Made by a program: the position numbers and the translations under genes. Under the pieces are notes generated by a model, which was not told the origin of the DNA, searched no databases, and was given only the letters and a program-made list of their open reading frames with translations. A DNA stretch of 10,300 bases from Sphingomonas sp. (GTDB taxonomy: Bacteria; Pseudomonadota; Alphaproteobacteria; Sphingomonadales; Sphingomonadaceae). Shown one piece after another: positions 1-5,765 of this stretch; the stretch's first letter is position 1, and each line of letters starts with the position of its first letter. The stretch spans positions 1-10,300 of the forward strand of contig JACCSV010000029.1 of the NCBI GenBank assembly GCA_013812805.1. The letters run 5' to 3'.

Positions 1-629
1 AAGGCGTCGAGTTGCGGCTCGCCATAGCCGGTCGCCACCTCCTCCCGCATGCGCTGCAGCCGCGCGTAGGCGAAGCTCGCGGTGTCGGCATCGATGCAGG
101 GGAATTCATCGTCGTCGCCAAAGACGATGGCGACGTCATGGCTTCGGCACAGGTCGAAGAAATTCGCGTCGCGGAAGCTTTCGTGGCGCGGCTCGAGGAC
201 GTGGCGGAGCGGGATTCCGTCAAGCTCTCGGGGGAGCAGGTCGAGGAAGGCGGCAATGTCGTCGCGGTCGAACCGACGGCGGGTCGCGAACAGCCACAGG
301 ATCGGCCCAAGCTTGGGGCCGAGCGCCGCCATGCCTTGTGCGAAAAAGGTGCACACCCCTTCGCCCGCATCGCAGAGCTTGGGACGGGTGACGCAATAGC
401 GCGACCCCTTGATTGCGAACTGAAAGCCTTCGGGCACCTGGCTCGCCCAGGCCGCCCAGCTTTTCGGGCTCTGCCGGCCGTAAAAAGTGGCGTTGATCTC
501 GATCGCCCCGAGGTTGCCGGCGGCAAATTCGAGCTCCTGCCGCTGCGGCAGCCCGGGCGGGTAGAAGCCGCCGCGCCATGGCGGATAGGTCCAGCCGCCG
601 ATGCCGACTCGTATCACTCCCTTGGCCAT
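1..629 (-). CDS. DUF72 domain (YecE-like) protein, C-terminal part cut off by the window edge
   Basis: About 209 residues are visible, starting at the ATG at 629-627 (MAKGVIRVGIGGWTYPPWRG) and reading left without a stop to the window edge. The early GGWTYPPWRGGFYPP stretch (residues 11-25), IEINATFYG (about 43-51) and the later FAIKGSRY and LEPRHESF segments are hallmarks of the DUF72 family, which is predicted to fold as a TIM barrel. DUF72 proteins usually have roughly 240-300 residues, so perhaps a quarter or less is missing. The biochemical function of the family is not established and I assign none. The gene is divergent from the AI-2E transporter gene across a 118-base gap. No clear ribosome binding site precedes the ATG, but no other in-frame ATG lies just upstream and the family's N-terminus fits this start. 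Family assignment is firm; the role is unknown. Confidence 0.88.
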   Translation of the reverse strand, partial: MAKGVIRVGIGGWTYPPWRGGFYPPGLPQRQELEFAAGNLGAIEINATFYGRQSPKSWAAWASQVPEGFQFAIKGSRYCVTRPKLCDAGEGVCTFFAQGMAALGPKLGPILWLFATRRRFDRDDIAAFLDLLPRELDGIPLRHVLEPRHESFRDANFFDLCRSHDVAIVFGDDDEFPCIDADTASFAYARLQRMREEVATGYGEPQLDA

Positions 630-713
630 GGCGCGAGCAACGTTCGGAGCCGGGCGGCAGTGCCGTCTGTCGCGTGTGCGAAACATCGGCAGTTGCCTCC
701 GCATAGTAGCTCG

Positions 714-732
714 TGCTGTTACAGGCACAGCA
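714..732. repeat. Small inverted repeat ahead of the AI-2E transporter gene
   Basis: TGCTGT (714-719) and ACAGCA (727-732) are perfect inverted arms around a 7-base centre. They lie 15 bases before the transporter start codon, within the 118-base divergent gap shared with the DUF72 gene. It could be an operator half-site pair or a weak leader hairpin. A 6-bp arm is short enough to arise by chance, so no function is claimed. Confidence 0.3.
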
Positions 733-747
733 TCGGCGGGAGCTGGA

Positions 748-1842
748 ATGGCGCAAGAGCGGCAGCGGGGTGGCGGGGATCATCTGTTCCTGAAGCTGTT
801 TGCGGTGCCCATCGGCCTTGCCGCCGCGTGGTTTTTGTACACGGTCGCGTCAGGGCTGCTGCTCCTCTTCCTCGCAATCTTCATCGCCATCGGCCTCGAC
901 GGCCCGGTCAGCCGGCTGGAGCGGCGCGGGCTCTCTCGGCACTCGGCAGCGCTCATTGTGCTGGGCATCTTCTTCGCGGTTATCATCGGCGTGTTCTGGC
1001 TGGTCTTGCCGCGGGTTGCGCAGCAGCTGGTGGCGCTGGTCAACGGCTTTCCCGATCTCGTCACCCAGGCGTCGCAAAGGCTTTCCCACAGCCTTCGCGA
1101 GTATCCGGACCTGCAAAAAGCGGTGCAGCTCGACGCCAATGCAATGGGTTCGCTCGCTCCGGACGCTTTCAAATTCCTGGTTGGGGTCGGCGGCGCGTCG
1201 TTCAAGATCCTCGGGATCATTGCCGCGCTGATCATCTTTTTCGCTTCGATCATCTATCTGACGCTCAACCCGCGGCCATTGCTGGTGCGCTATTTCAGCC
1301 TGTACAGCGACCGCCTGCGTCCATGCGCGATGCGCAGCTTCGTGCGCTTTTCGGCGATGGTCGGCGGCTGGATGCGCGCCAACCTTATCGTCGGTACGAT
1401 CCAGGCGATCCTCGCCGGCACCTTCCTGACGGTGATGGGGATACCGGGCGCGCTGGTGTGGGCCACGCTCGCCTTCTTTTCCGACTTCGTGCCGCGGCTC
1501 GGCGGCTACATCATGGCCGCTCCACCGGTGCTGATCGCGCTCTCGGTCAGCCCGGGCACCGCGCTGACCGTGGCCTTGTTCTACGCCGTCACCCAAGAAG
1601 TTCTCGGAGCCCTAGTGACTCCGCAGGTCAGCGGCGCGCAGATGAACATCCACCCGTTTCTGATCATCGTCTCGCTAGTCGTCCTGGCGCTAGCCTTCGG
1701 GCTGATGGGCGCGCTTGTCGCAACGCCGGTCGCGGCGTTCGTCGTGTCGCACATGGACGGCTTTCGCTCGCGCGAGCCGGAGCGCGACGCCGAGCGGCTG
1801 GTGGACGAGGAGCGCCAGCGCGCCGTGCGAAAGCGCAAATGA
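748..1842 (+). CDS. AI-2E family transporter homologue (YdiK/PerM-type membrane protein)
   Basis: This is a 364-residue inner-membrane protein of the AI-2E exporter family (TqsA, PerM, YdiK relatives); members are about 340-380 residues. Hydrophobic segments lie near residues 13-50 (two adjacent helices), 66-88 and about 145-175, with a cluster through the C-terminal half. An amphipathic, less hydrophobic region at about 88-145 corresponds to the periplasmic part typical of the family. The DFVPRLGGYI stretch near two thirds of the protein matches the family's conserved D-F-x-P-x-x-G motif. The C-terminus is a strongly charged, Arg/Glu-rich tail likely to be cytoplasmic. I chose the ATG at 748 because GGGAG at 738-742 sits five bases ahead and the family N-terminus begins here; reading further upstream would run into the DUF72 gene. 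Substrate is unknown, and AI-2 transport should not be assumed from the family name. A hairpin follows directly. Confidence 0.85.
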   Translation: MAQERQRGGGDHLFLKLFAVPIGLAAAWFLYTVASGLLLLFLAIFIAIGLDGPVSRLERRGLSRHSAALIVLGIFFAVIIGVFWLVLPRVAQQLVALVNGFPDLVTQASQRLSHSLREYPDLQKAVQLDANAMGSLAPDAFKFLVGVGGASFKILGIIAALIIFFASIIYLTLNPRPLLVRYFSLYSDRLRPCAMRSFVRFSAMVGGWMRANLIVGTIQAILAGTFLTVMGIPGALVWATLAFFSDFVPRLGGYIMAAPPVLIALSVSPGTALTVALFYAVTQEVLGALVTPQVSGAQMNIHPFLIIVSLVVLALAFGLMGALVATPVAAFVVSHMDGFRSREPERDAERLVDEERQRAVRKRK

Positions 1843-1844
1843 AA

Positions 1845-1870
1845 CAGGCGGGCGCTTTCACGCCCGCCTG
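1845..1870. terminator. Strong hairpin between convergent genes, probable bidirectional terminator
   Basis: Perfect 10-bp GC-rich arms, CAGGCGGGCG (1845-1854) and CGCCCGCCTG (1861-1870), enclose a 6-base loop. The hairpin starts three bases after the AI-2E transporter stop codon and lies 37 bases past the stop of the convergent csbD-like gene. On the plus strand the following bases are not T-rich until TTTT at 1881-1884. On the minus strand the hairpin runs straight into TTTCATTT, a better though imperfect T tract. It probably ends transcription of the minus-strand csbD-like gene and may also act on the plus strand. Confidence 0.7.
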
Positions 1871-1907
1871 ATCGTTGCGGTTTTAATGCTCGGCTGAACG
1901 GAAATCG

Positions 1908-2120
1908 TTAGCGGTCGTCCTGACCGGTAACTTCCTTCGCCTTGTCCTTGACGCCGCCCCAAGCATTCTGGAGCTTGCCTTCGGCCTGATCAGCCTCGCC
2001 TTCGCGTTTCATCTTCTCGTCGCCGGTGAACTCGCCGGCACCTTCCTTGAATTTGCCGCCCGTCTGCTTGAGGCTGCCCTCGGTGCGGTCGTCCAGAAAG
2101 TCCTTCTTGTCGTGGGTCAT
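1908..2120 (-). CDS. CsbD-like small general stress protein
   Basis: This 70-residue, very hydrophilic protein (start MTHDKKDFLDDRTEGSLKQ) matches the CsbD family in length and pattern. It has G-K-F-K-E-G-A-G-E-F-T-G-D near residues 22-34, then GEADQAEGKLQNAWGGVKDKAKE. It contains no cysteine, signal peptide or membrane segment, and such proteins are thought to be cytoplasmic and largely disordered or helical. The family was first named from a sigma-B-controlled gene in Bacillus subtilis and is often among general stress genes in proteobacteria; its molecular activity is unknown. The start is well supported: TCTCCTT on the plus strand (2129-2135) reads as AAGGAGA on the coding strand, eight bases from the ATG. 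An EcfG-like promoter lies just upstream, in keeping with stress control. It is monocistronic, with a terminator hairpin after it. Confidence 0.9.
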   Translation of the reverse strand: MTHDKKDFLDDRTEGSLKQTGGKFKEGAGEFTGDEKMKREGEADQAEGKLQNAWGGVKDKAKEVTGQDDR

Positions 2121-2128
2121 GAGTTATT

Positions 2129-2135
2129 TCTCCTT
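2129..2135 (-). promoter_or_regulatory. Strong ribosome binding site of the csbD-like gene
   Basis: On the minus strand this reads AAGGAGA, a near-perfect anti-16S match eight bases from the ATG. It is the clearest Shine-Dalgarno site in the window; most other starts here rely on weak sites or on translational coupling. Confidence 0.8.
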
Positions 2136-2154
2136 GATTGGAATGTACTTAAAC

Positions 2155-2179
2155 AACGGGTGAACAGCCGTGTGGTTCT
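2155..2179 (-). promoter_or_regulatory. Candidate EcfG-type general stress promoter for the csbD-like gene
   Basis: On the minus strand AGAAC (2179-2175) is followed by a 16-base spacer and CGTT (2158-2155). The alphaproteobacterial EcfG consensus is GGAAC, 16-17 bases, CGTT, so there is one mismatch, at the first base. Transcription would start near 2145-2150, giving a leader of roughly 25-30 bases that contains the AAGGAGA ribosome binding site. A stress-sigma promoter fits a CsbD-type gene well. Promoter activity is inferred from sequence only. Confidence 0.55.
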
Positions 2180-2224
2180 GGTGCCTGCCCCGGTCATGGG
2201 GCGGTTCACCGAATAAGTGGAAAA

Positions 2225-2239
2225 AGCCGGTTTTCGGCT
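2225..2239. repeat. Short inverted repeat, weak terminator-like on the minus strand
   Basis: AGCCG (2225-2229) and CGGCT (2235-2239) flank a 5-base GTTTT loop. On the minus strand the stem runs into five T residues (2225-2221), resembling a small intrinsic terminator. It could stop antisense transcription leaving the sirtuin gene before it reaches the csbD-like promoter. The stem is only 5 bp, so this is tentative. It also lies just ahead of the presumed sirtuin ribosome binding site (2244-2249). Confidence 0.3.
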
Positions 2240-2257
2240 GAAAAGAGGGTCGAGAAT

Positions 2258-2959
2258 ATCGCCAACATCGTCATTCTGACCGGCGCCGGGGTGTCCGCCG
2301 AAAGCGGGCTGGCGACCTTCCGCGGTACCGACGGGCTGTGGGAAGGGCACCGGGTCGAGGATGTGGCGACGCCGGCGGCGTTCGGGCGCGATCCGGCGCT
2401 GGTCCATGCCTTTTTCGATGCGCGGCGGGCGCGGCTTGGCGAGGTCGAGCCCAATGCAGCCCACGCGGCGCTGGCGAGGCTCGATGCCGTGTGGCCAGGC
2501 GATTTCCTGCTGGTTACGCAGAATGTCGACGACCTGCACGAGCGTGCAGGATGCAAGCGGCTGCTGCACATGCACGGCGAAGTGAAGAAGGGTTGGTGTG
2601 TCAGCTGCGGCGAGCGGTTCGAATGGGCTGGCCCGATGGGGGAGGGTGCAAAGTGCCCGTCCTGTGGGCGGACCGGACAGATGCGCCCGGACATCGTCTG
2701 GTTTGGCGAAATGCCATACGAGATGGAGCGGATCGAGCAGGCGCTGCAGAGCGCTGACCTCTTCGTGTCGATCGGCACGTCCGGCGCGGTCTACCCGGCC
2801 GCGGGGTTCGTCCAGACCGCGCGCTACTGCGGCGCGAGGACACTGGAGATCAACCTCGAGCCGAGCCTCGGCAGCTTCCTGTTTGACGAGAGCCGGACCG
2901 GCCGCGCCGGCGAGCTGGTGCCGCAGTGGGTCGAAGAGGTGCTAGGGATCAGGAGCTGA
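2258..2959 (+). CDS. cobB: CobB/Sir2-type NAD-dependent protein deacylase, start codon abnormal
   Basis: This is a sirtuin that removes acyl groups from protein lysines using NAD. Counting from 2258, about 233 residues carry the full domain: NAD-binding GAG (9-11) leading into SAESGLATFRG (13-23), TQNVDDLHERAG (87-98), catalytic His in HMHGE (H106), four zinc cysteines as CxxC pairs (114/117, 133/136), and GTSGAVYPAAG. The frame is open leftward to 2153 but has no ATG, GTG or TTG before GTG 2291, which falls after the GAG motif and would delete part of the NAD site. The family normally begins M-x-N-I-V-I-L-T-G-A-G; here the matching first codon is ATC at 2258, with AGAGGG (2244-2249) eight bases ahead. 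So either ATG has become ATC or a rare start is used. The usual YxxR acyl-recognition motif reads F53-D-A-R56. Its end overlaps the convergent DUF4440 gene by 11 bases. Confidence 0.82.
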   Translation: MANIVILTGAGVSAESGLATFRGTDGLWEGHRVEDVATPAAFGRDPALVHAFFDARRARLGEVEPNAAHAALARLDAVWPGDFLLVTQNVDDLHERAGCKRLLHMHGEVKKGWCVSCGERFEWAGPMGEGAKCPSCGRTGQMRPDIVWFGEMPYEMERIEQALQSADLFVSIGTSGAVYPAAGFVQTARYCGARTLEINLEPSLGSFLFDESRTGRAGELVPQWVEEVLGIRS

Positions 2960-3323
2960 CAAGGGTTCCCTGATGATAAAGCGCCTTCCAGCCGTCGCCC
3001 GCGCGGCGCCATAGTGTAGCTCGACGGGAGATGCGCTGGCCCTGATTCAACTGATAGGTGAAAAGGTAGACCCCGTCGCCGAGGGCAGTGCATTCGCAAT
3101 CCTCGACTTGCCAATTCTCTTCTACGGGCCCGGCAGCGTGGCGTCGTTCGAGTTCCTCCAGCACAAAGCTGTGAGAATAGACCCGGCCCGACGCTCCTAC
3201 TTCCCAGAAATTCCGATCGGTCATCTCTTCGAAGTCCCTGCGGCTCGTGCCTAGTTCGGGCCTATGGAAAATCGGCTCACGATCTCGGAGTTCTCGAAAT
3301 ACGTGATCAGGCGCTTGCGACAT
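2949..3323 (-). CDS. DUF4440 / NTF2-like small protein at the end of the lepB operon
   Basis: A 124-residue protein (start MSQAPDHVFRELRDREPIFH) looks like the DUF4440 branch of the NTF2-like alpha+beta fold. A helical, charged N-terminal half contains REPIFHRPE and DFEEMTDRNFWEVGASG; strands follow in CTALGDGVYLFTYQL and ISRRATLWRRAGDGWKALYHQGT, the last being the family's typical W-R-x-x-x-G-W-x-x-x-x-H-Q-G-T ending. Family members serve varied small-molecule or protein-binding roles, so no specific function is assigned. The ATG (3323-3321) shares one base with the era stop codon (TGATG), and GGAG at 3333-3330 is six bases ahead, so translation is probably coupled to era. The same frame stays open further upstream inside era, but that extension is Arg-rich shadow sequence. 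Its stop lies inside the end of the convergent sirtuin gene. Confidence 0.82.
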   Translation of the reverse strand: MSQAPDHVFRELRDREPIFHRPELGTSRRDFEEMTDRNFWEVGASGRVYSHSFVLEELERRHAAGPVEENWQVEDCECTALGDGVYLFTYQLNQGQRISRRATLWRRAGDGWKALYHQGTLVSS

Positions 3324-4225
3324 CACTCGCTCCACTCCAGCCCGATGTCGCGGTAGACCGAGCGGTCCTCGTCCCAGCGCGGGTTGACCTTGACGTGCAG
3401 GAACAGGTGGACATTGCGCCCCAGATGCCCGGCGATCTCGTGCCGCGCAGCCTCGCCGATGGCGCGGAGGCGCGAGCCGCCCTTGCCGATGACGATCGCC
3501 TTCTGGCTGTCGCGCTCGACCATGATCTGCTGGCGGATCTCGGTCGATCCGTCGGGCCGGTCCTCCCAGGTCTCGGTCTCGACCACCGAGGCGTAGGGCA
3601 GTTCGCGGTAGAGCTGGGCGTAGATCTGCTCTCGAGTCAGCTCGGCGGCGATCATGCGATCGGTGGCGTCGGTCAGCTGATCTTCGGGAAAATGCCACGG
3701 CCCTTCCGCGACGGCTCCGGCGAGCACTTCCTTCAGGTCAGCAACACCGTCGCCATTGCTGGCGCTCATCATGAACAGGTGCTTCGGGTTGGATCGTGCC
3801 GCAAGCTCGGCGGACAGCGCCAGCAACTTGCCCTTGTTAACGAGGTCGATCTTGTTGAGCGCGACGATCAGCGGCCGCTGCATCTGCGCGACGCGGCTGA
3901 GGATGCCGTCGACTTCCGGAGTAATGCCGCCCTGCACGTCGACCACCAGCAGGTTGAGGTCGGCGTCCCCGGCGCCGGTCCAGGCAGCGGCGACCATCGC
4001 CCGGTCGAGCCGCCGGCGAGGCGCGAAGATGCCCGGCGTGTCGACCAGCAGGATTTGCGCCTGGCCGTGGATGGCAATGCCCATCAGCCGCGCCCGAGTG
4101 GTCTGCGCCTTGGCGCTGACGATCGCTACTTTCTGGCCGACCAGCGCATTGACCAGCGTCGATTTGCCGGCGTTGGGGGCGCCGATCACGGCGACGAAGC
4201 CGCACCGGGTCTGGGGCTCGGTCAT
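3323..4225 (-). CDS. era: GTPase Era, 30S ribosome assembly factor
   Basis: Era binds 16S rRNA near its 3' end and helps mature the 30S subunit. The 300-residue length is normal. The GTPase domain shows G1 GAPNAGKST (15-23), the switch region KAQTTRARLMG (39-49), G3 DTPG (62-65), G4 NKID (124-127) and G5 SAS (154-156). The C-terminal KH RNA-binding domain carries VIGKGGSRLRAIG (245-257). All key residues are present. The start ATG (4225-4223) overlaps the rnc stop codon as ATGA, and the stop overlaps the next gene's start as TGATG, so all three genes are probably translated in a coupled way. RNase III and Era act in the same rRNA maturation process, which explains the pairing. Many proteobacteria have recO after era; here a DUF4440 gene occupies that place. 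Confidence 0.97.
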   Translation of the reverse strand: MTEPQTRCGFVAVIGAPNAGKSTLVNALVGQKVAIVSAKAQTTRARLMGIAIHGQAQILLVDTPGIFAPRRRLDRAMVAAAWTGAGDADLNLLVVDVQGGITPEVDGILSRVAQMQRPLIVALNKIDLVNKGKLLALSAELAARSNPKHLFMMSASNGDGVADLKEVLAGAVAEGPWHFPEDQLTDATDRMIAAELTREQIYAQLYRELPYASVVETETWEDRPDGSTEIRQQIMVERDSQKAIVIGKGGSRLRAIGEAARHEIAGHLGRNVHLFLHVKVNPRWDEDRSVYRDIGLEWSE

Positions 4226-4887
4226 TGCAGCTTGTCCAATAATGCCTGCGCCGCAGCGGTTTCAGCTTCCTGCTTGCTGGTCCCCTGGCCGTCGGCTTCC
4301 CCGATGCTGGGGATGGAGACACGGACGATGAAGCTCGGCTGGTGCTGGGCGCCGCTGCGCCTGACCAGCTCGTAGTCCGGATTGCCGAGCGACTTGGCCG
4401 CGGCGAGCTCCTGGAGCGCCGATTTGGGGTGCTTGGGCGCGCGTTTTTGCCCTTCGACAAGCGGCATCCACAGCCGCCGGATGAGAGCGTCGGCAGCGTC
4501 GAGGCCCGAATCCAGGAAAATGGCGCCGATCAGTGCCTCGACGACATCGCCAAGGACGTTGTCGCTCCAGTTGGCGCCATCGTCTCGCGCCTGCTTGCCG
4601 AGGCGGATCAGCGCCGGAAGCCCAAGCTCGCGGCCGATCTCTCCGCAAGTGTCCCGCGCAACCAAAGTGTTGAAGCGGGGCGATAGCTTACCCTCGGGCT
4701 CGTCCGGGAAACGTTCGTAGAGCCAGCGGGCGATTACCAAACCCAGTACCCGGTCACCAAGGAATTCGAGCCGCTCATAGCTCTGGCCGCGGCTGCTCGA
4801 ATGGGTCAGCGCGGCGTCGAACAGGGCCGGGTCGCGAGGGCTGTGCCCAAGCTCATCGGCGATAAATGCGGCAAGCTCTCCGTTCAT
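4222..4887 (-). CDS. rnc: Ribonuclease III
   Basis: RNase III cuts double-stranded RNA and processes the rRNA precursor and some mRNAs. Starting at MNGELAAFIADELGH (ATG 4887-4885) the protein has 221 residues, typical for the bacterial enzyme. The catalytic signature ERLEFLGDRVLG (38-49) supplies E41 and D45, and GDVVEALIGA supplies D114 and E117, giving the complete metal-binding set. A double-stranded RNA binding domain occupies about 150-221, ending in the usual SKQEAETAAAQALL helix. The reading frame extends 18 codons further upstream, but the chosen ATG overlaps the lepB stop as ATGA and gives the family-typical N-terminus. Its stop in turn overlaps the era start, also as ATGA. It is the second gene of the lepB-rnc-era operon. 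Confidence 0.97.
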   Translation of the reverse strand: MNGELAAFIADELGHSPRDPALFDAALTHSSSRGQSYERLEFLGDRVLGLVIARWLYERFPDEPEGKLSPRFNTLVARDTCGEIGRELGLPALIRLGKQARDDGANWSDNVLGDVVEALIGAIFLDSGLDAADALIRRLWMPLVEGQKRAPKHPKSALQELAAAKSLGNPDYELVRRSGAQHQPSFIVRVSIPSIGEADGQGTSKQEAETAAAQALLDKLQ

Positions 4888-5699
4888 CCGCTGAAGCTCG
4901 TACCGATGCGGCTGCCGCGGAGCGCGGTGAACCAGGTCCACGGCAGGAAATAATTGGCGCTGCCGTCCGTCGACCAGAAGATCGCGGTGGAGCGGCCAAC
5001 GATATTGGCGAGCGGCACGAAGCCGATTCCGCCTTCGACCGGAGCGAAGCGGCTGTCGAGGCTGTCGTCGCGGTTATCGCCCATCAGGAACAAATGGCCC
5101 TCGGGAACCCGGACTGACGGGAAATCGTCAGCTGGGCCATCGGCGACCTGGTCGAGCACAATGTAGCTGCGCCCCCCGGGCAGGGTCTCGCGAAAGGCCG
5201 GATACAGGCAACGCCCGCTGCTGCCGGCGAGCGATGCGCCGGGCACTACGCGACAAGGACTATTGGCGGAAACCGGCATCGCCAACGGTTGCAGCGGTTG
5301 CCGCTGGAGCGGCTGGCCGTTGAGCAGGGCCGCCCCGCCCCGCACTTCGATGGTGTCGCCGGGGAGTGCAATCACCCGCTTGACGAAATCCTGACCCTCG
5401 GCGGCGGGCGGGCGGAATACCACGACATCGCCGCGTTCCGGCAGGTTGGAGAGGACCCGACCCTCGATCGGCGGGAACTGGAACGGGAAGCTGAAGCGCG
5501 AATAGCCGTAGGGCCACTTGGCGACGAGGACATAGTCGCCGATCAGCAGCGTCGGCAGCATCGAGCCGGAGGGGATGCTGAACGGCGCGAAGATCAGGCT
5601 TCGCACCACCCAGGCGACGGCGGCGAAGGTCAAGATCAGGCGCAGCAGCCCCCATCGCTCGGATTTGCCTTCCACTGCTTGTTTCGGCTTGCCGAGCAT
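4884..5699 (-). CDS. lepB: Signal peptidase I (leader peptidase)
   Basis: LepB removes signal peptides from exported proteins at the outer face of the inner membrane. The predicted 271 residues begin MLGKPKQAVEGKSERWG. A single N-terminal membrane segment spans about 17-38, followed by the catalytic serine in IPSGSMLPTL (S46), the general-base lysine in FVKRVIALPGD (K107) and the conserved box GDNRDDSLDSR (207-217). Two cysteines (149 and 164) lie in the periplasmic domain and might pair. The frame is open for 38 further codons upstream, but that stretch overlaps the divergent pgi gene and lacks family similarity, so the ATG at 5699 is preferred. No Shine-Dalgarno site precedes it; instead an 8-bp inverted repeat ends directly at the ATG. 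It is the first gene of the operon, with rnc starting inside its stop codon. Confidence 0.95.
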   Translation of the reverse strand: MLGKPKQAVEGKSERWGLLRLILTFAAVAWVVRSLIFAPFSIPSGSMLPTLLIGDYVLVAKWPYGYSRFSFPFQFPPIEGRVLSNLPERGDVVVFRPPAAEGQDFVKRVIALPGDTIEVRGGAALLNGQPLQRQPLQPLAMPVSANSPCRVVPGASLAGSSGRCLYPAFRETLPGGRSYIVLDQVADGPADDFPSVRVPEGHLFLMGDNRDDSLDSRFAPVEGGIGFVPLANIVGRSTAIFWSTDGSANYFLPWTWFTALRGSRIGTSFSG

Positions 5700-5727
5700 C
5701 CGCGGGCTTGTTTCGACCCGCCCGCGG
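5700..5727. repeat. Perfect 8-bp inverted repeat in the lepB-pgi divergent gap
   Basis: CCGCGGGC (5700-5707) and GCCCGCGG (5720-5727) are exact inverted arms around a 12-base centre. The left arm touches the lepB ATG (5699-5697); the right arm is 14 bases from the earliest possible pgi start. It could form a hairpin in the lepB leader or serve as an operator between the two operons. GC-rich DNA makes such repeats easier to find by chance, so the role is uncertain. Confidence 0.5.
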
Positions 5728-5765
5728 CTCGTCAAGCAGGGATGGCAAATGCGCCCTTGCCGACT

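Noticed and set aside
693..722. Possible sigma-70 promoter for the AI-2E transporter (TTGCCT, 18 bases, TGTTAC)
   Set aside because: The match in the -10 element is poor and any GC-rich gap would offer similar candidates.
748..1842. Naming the transporter as an autoinducer-2 exporter
   Set aside because: Only family membership is visible; many members move other substrates or none known, and no quorum-sensing gene is nearby.
12..1871. 619-codon plus-strand frame spanning the DUF72 gene, the divergent gap and the transporter gene
   Set aside because: It is antisense to the DUF72 gene and out of frame with the transporter; the translation is Arg/Ala-rich shadow sequence.
3395..4375. 326-codon plus-strand frame opposite era and the end of rnc
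   Set aside because: It is antisense to two well-supported genes, with low-complexity Asp/Gly/Arg-rich translation.
4888..4941. 18-codon N-terminal extension of rnc
   Set aside because: It overlaps the lepB coding end; the ATG overlapping the lepB stop gives the standard RNase III N-terminus and catalytic numbering.
5289..5765. In-frame extension of pgi upstream to 5289
   Set aside because: It would run antisense through lepB, and the added residues do not look like any Pgi N-terminus.
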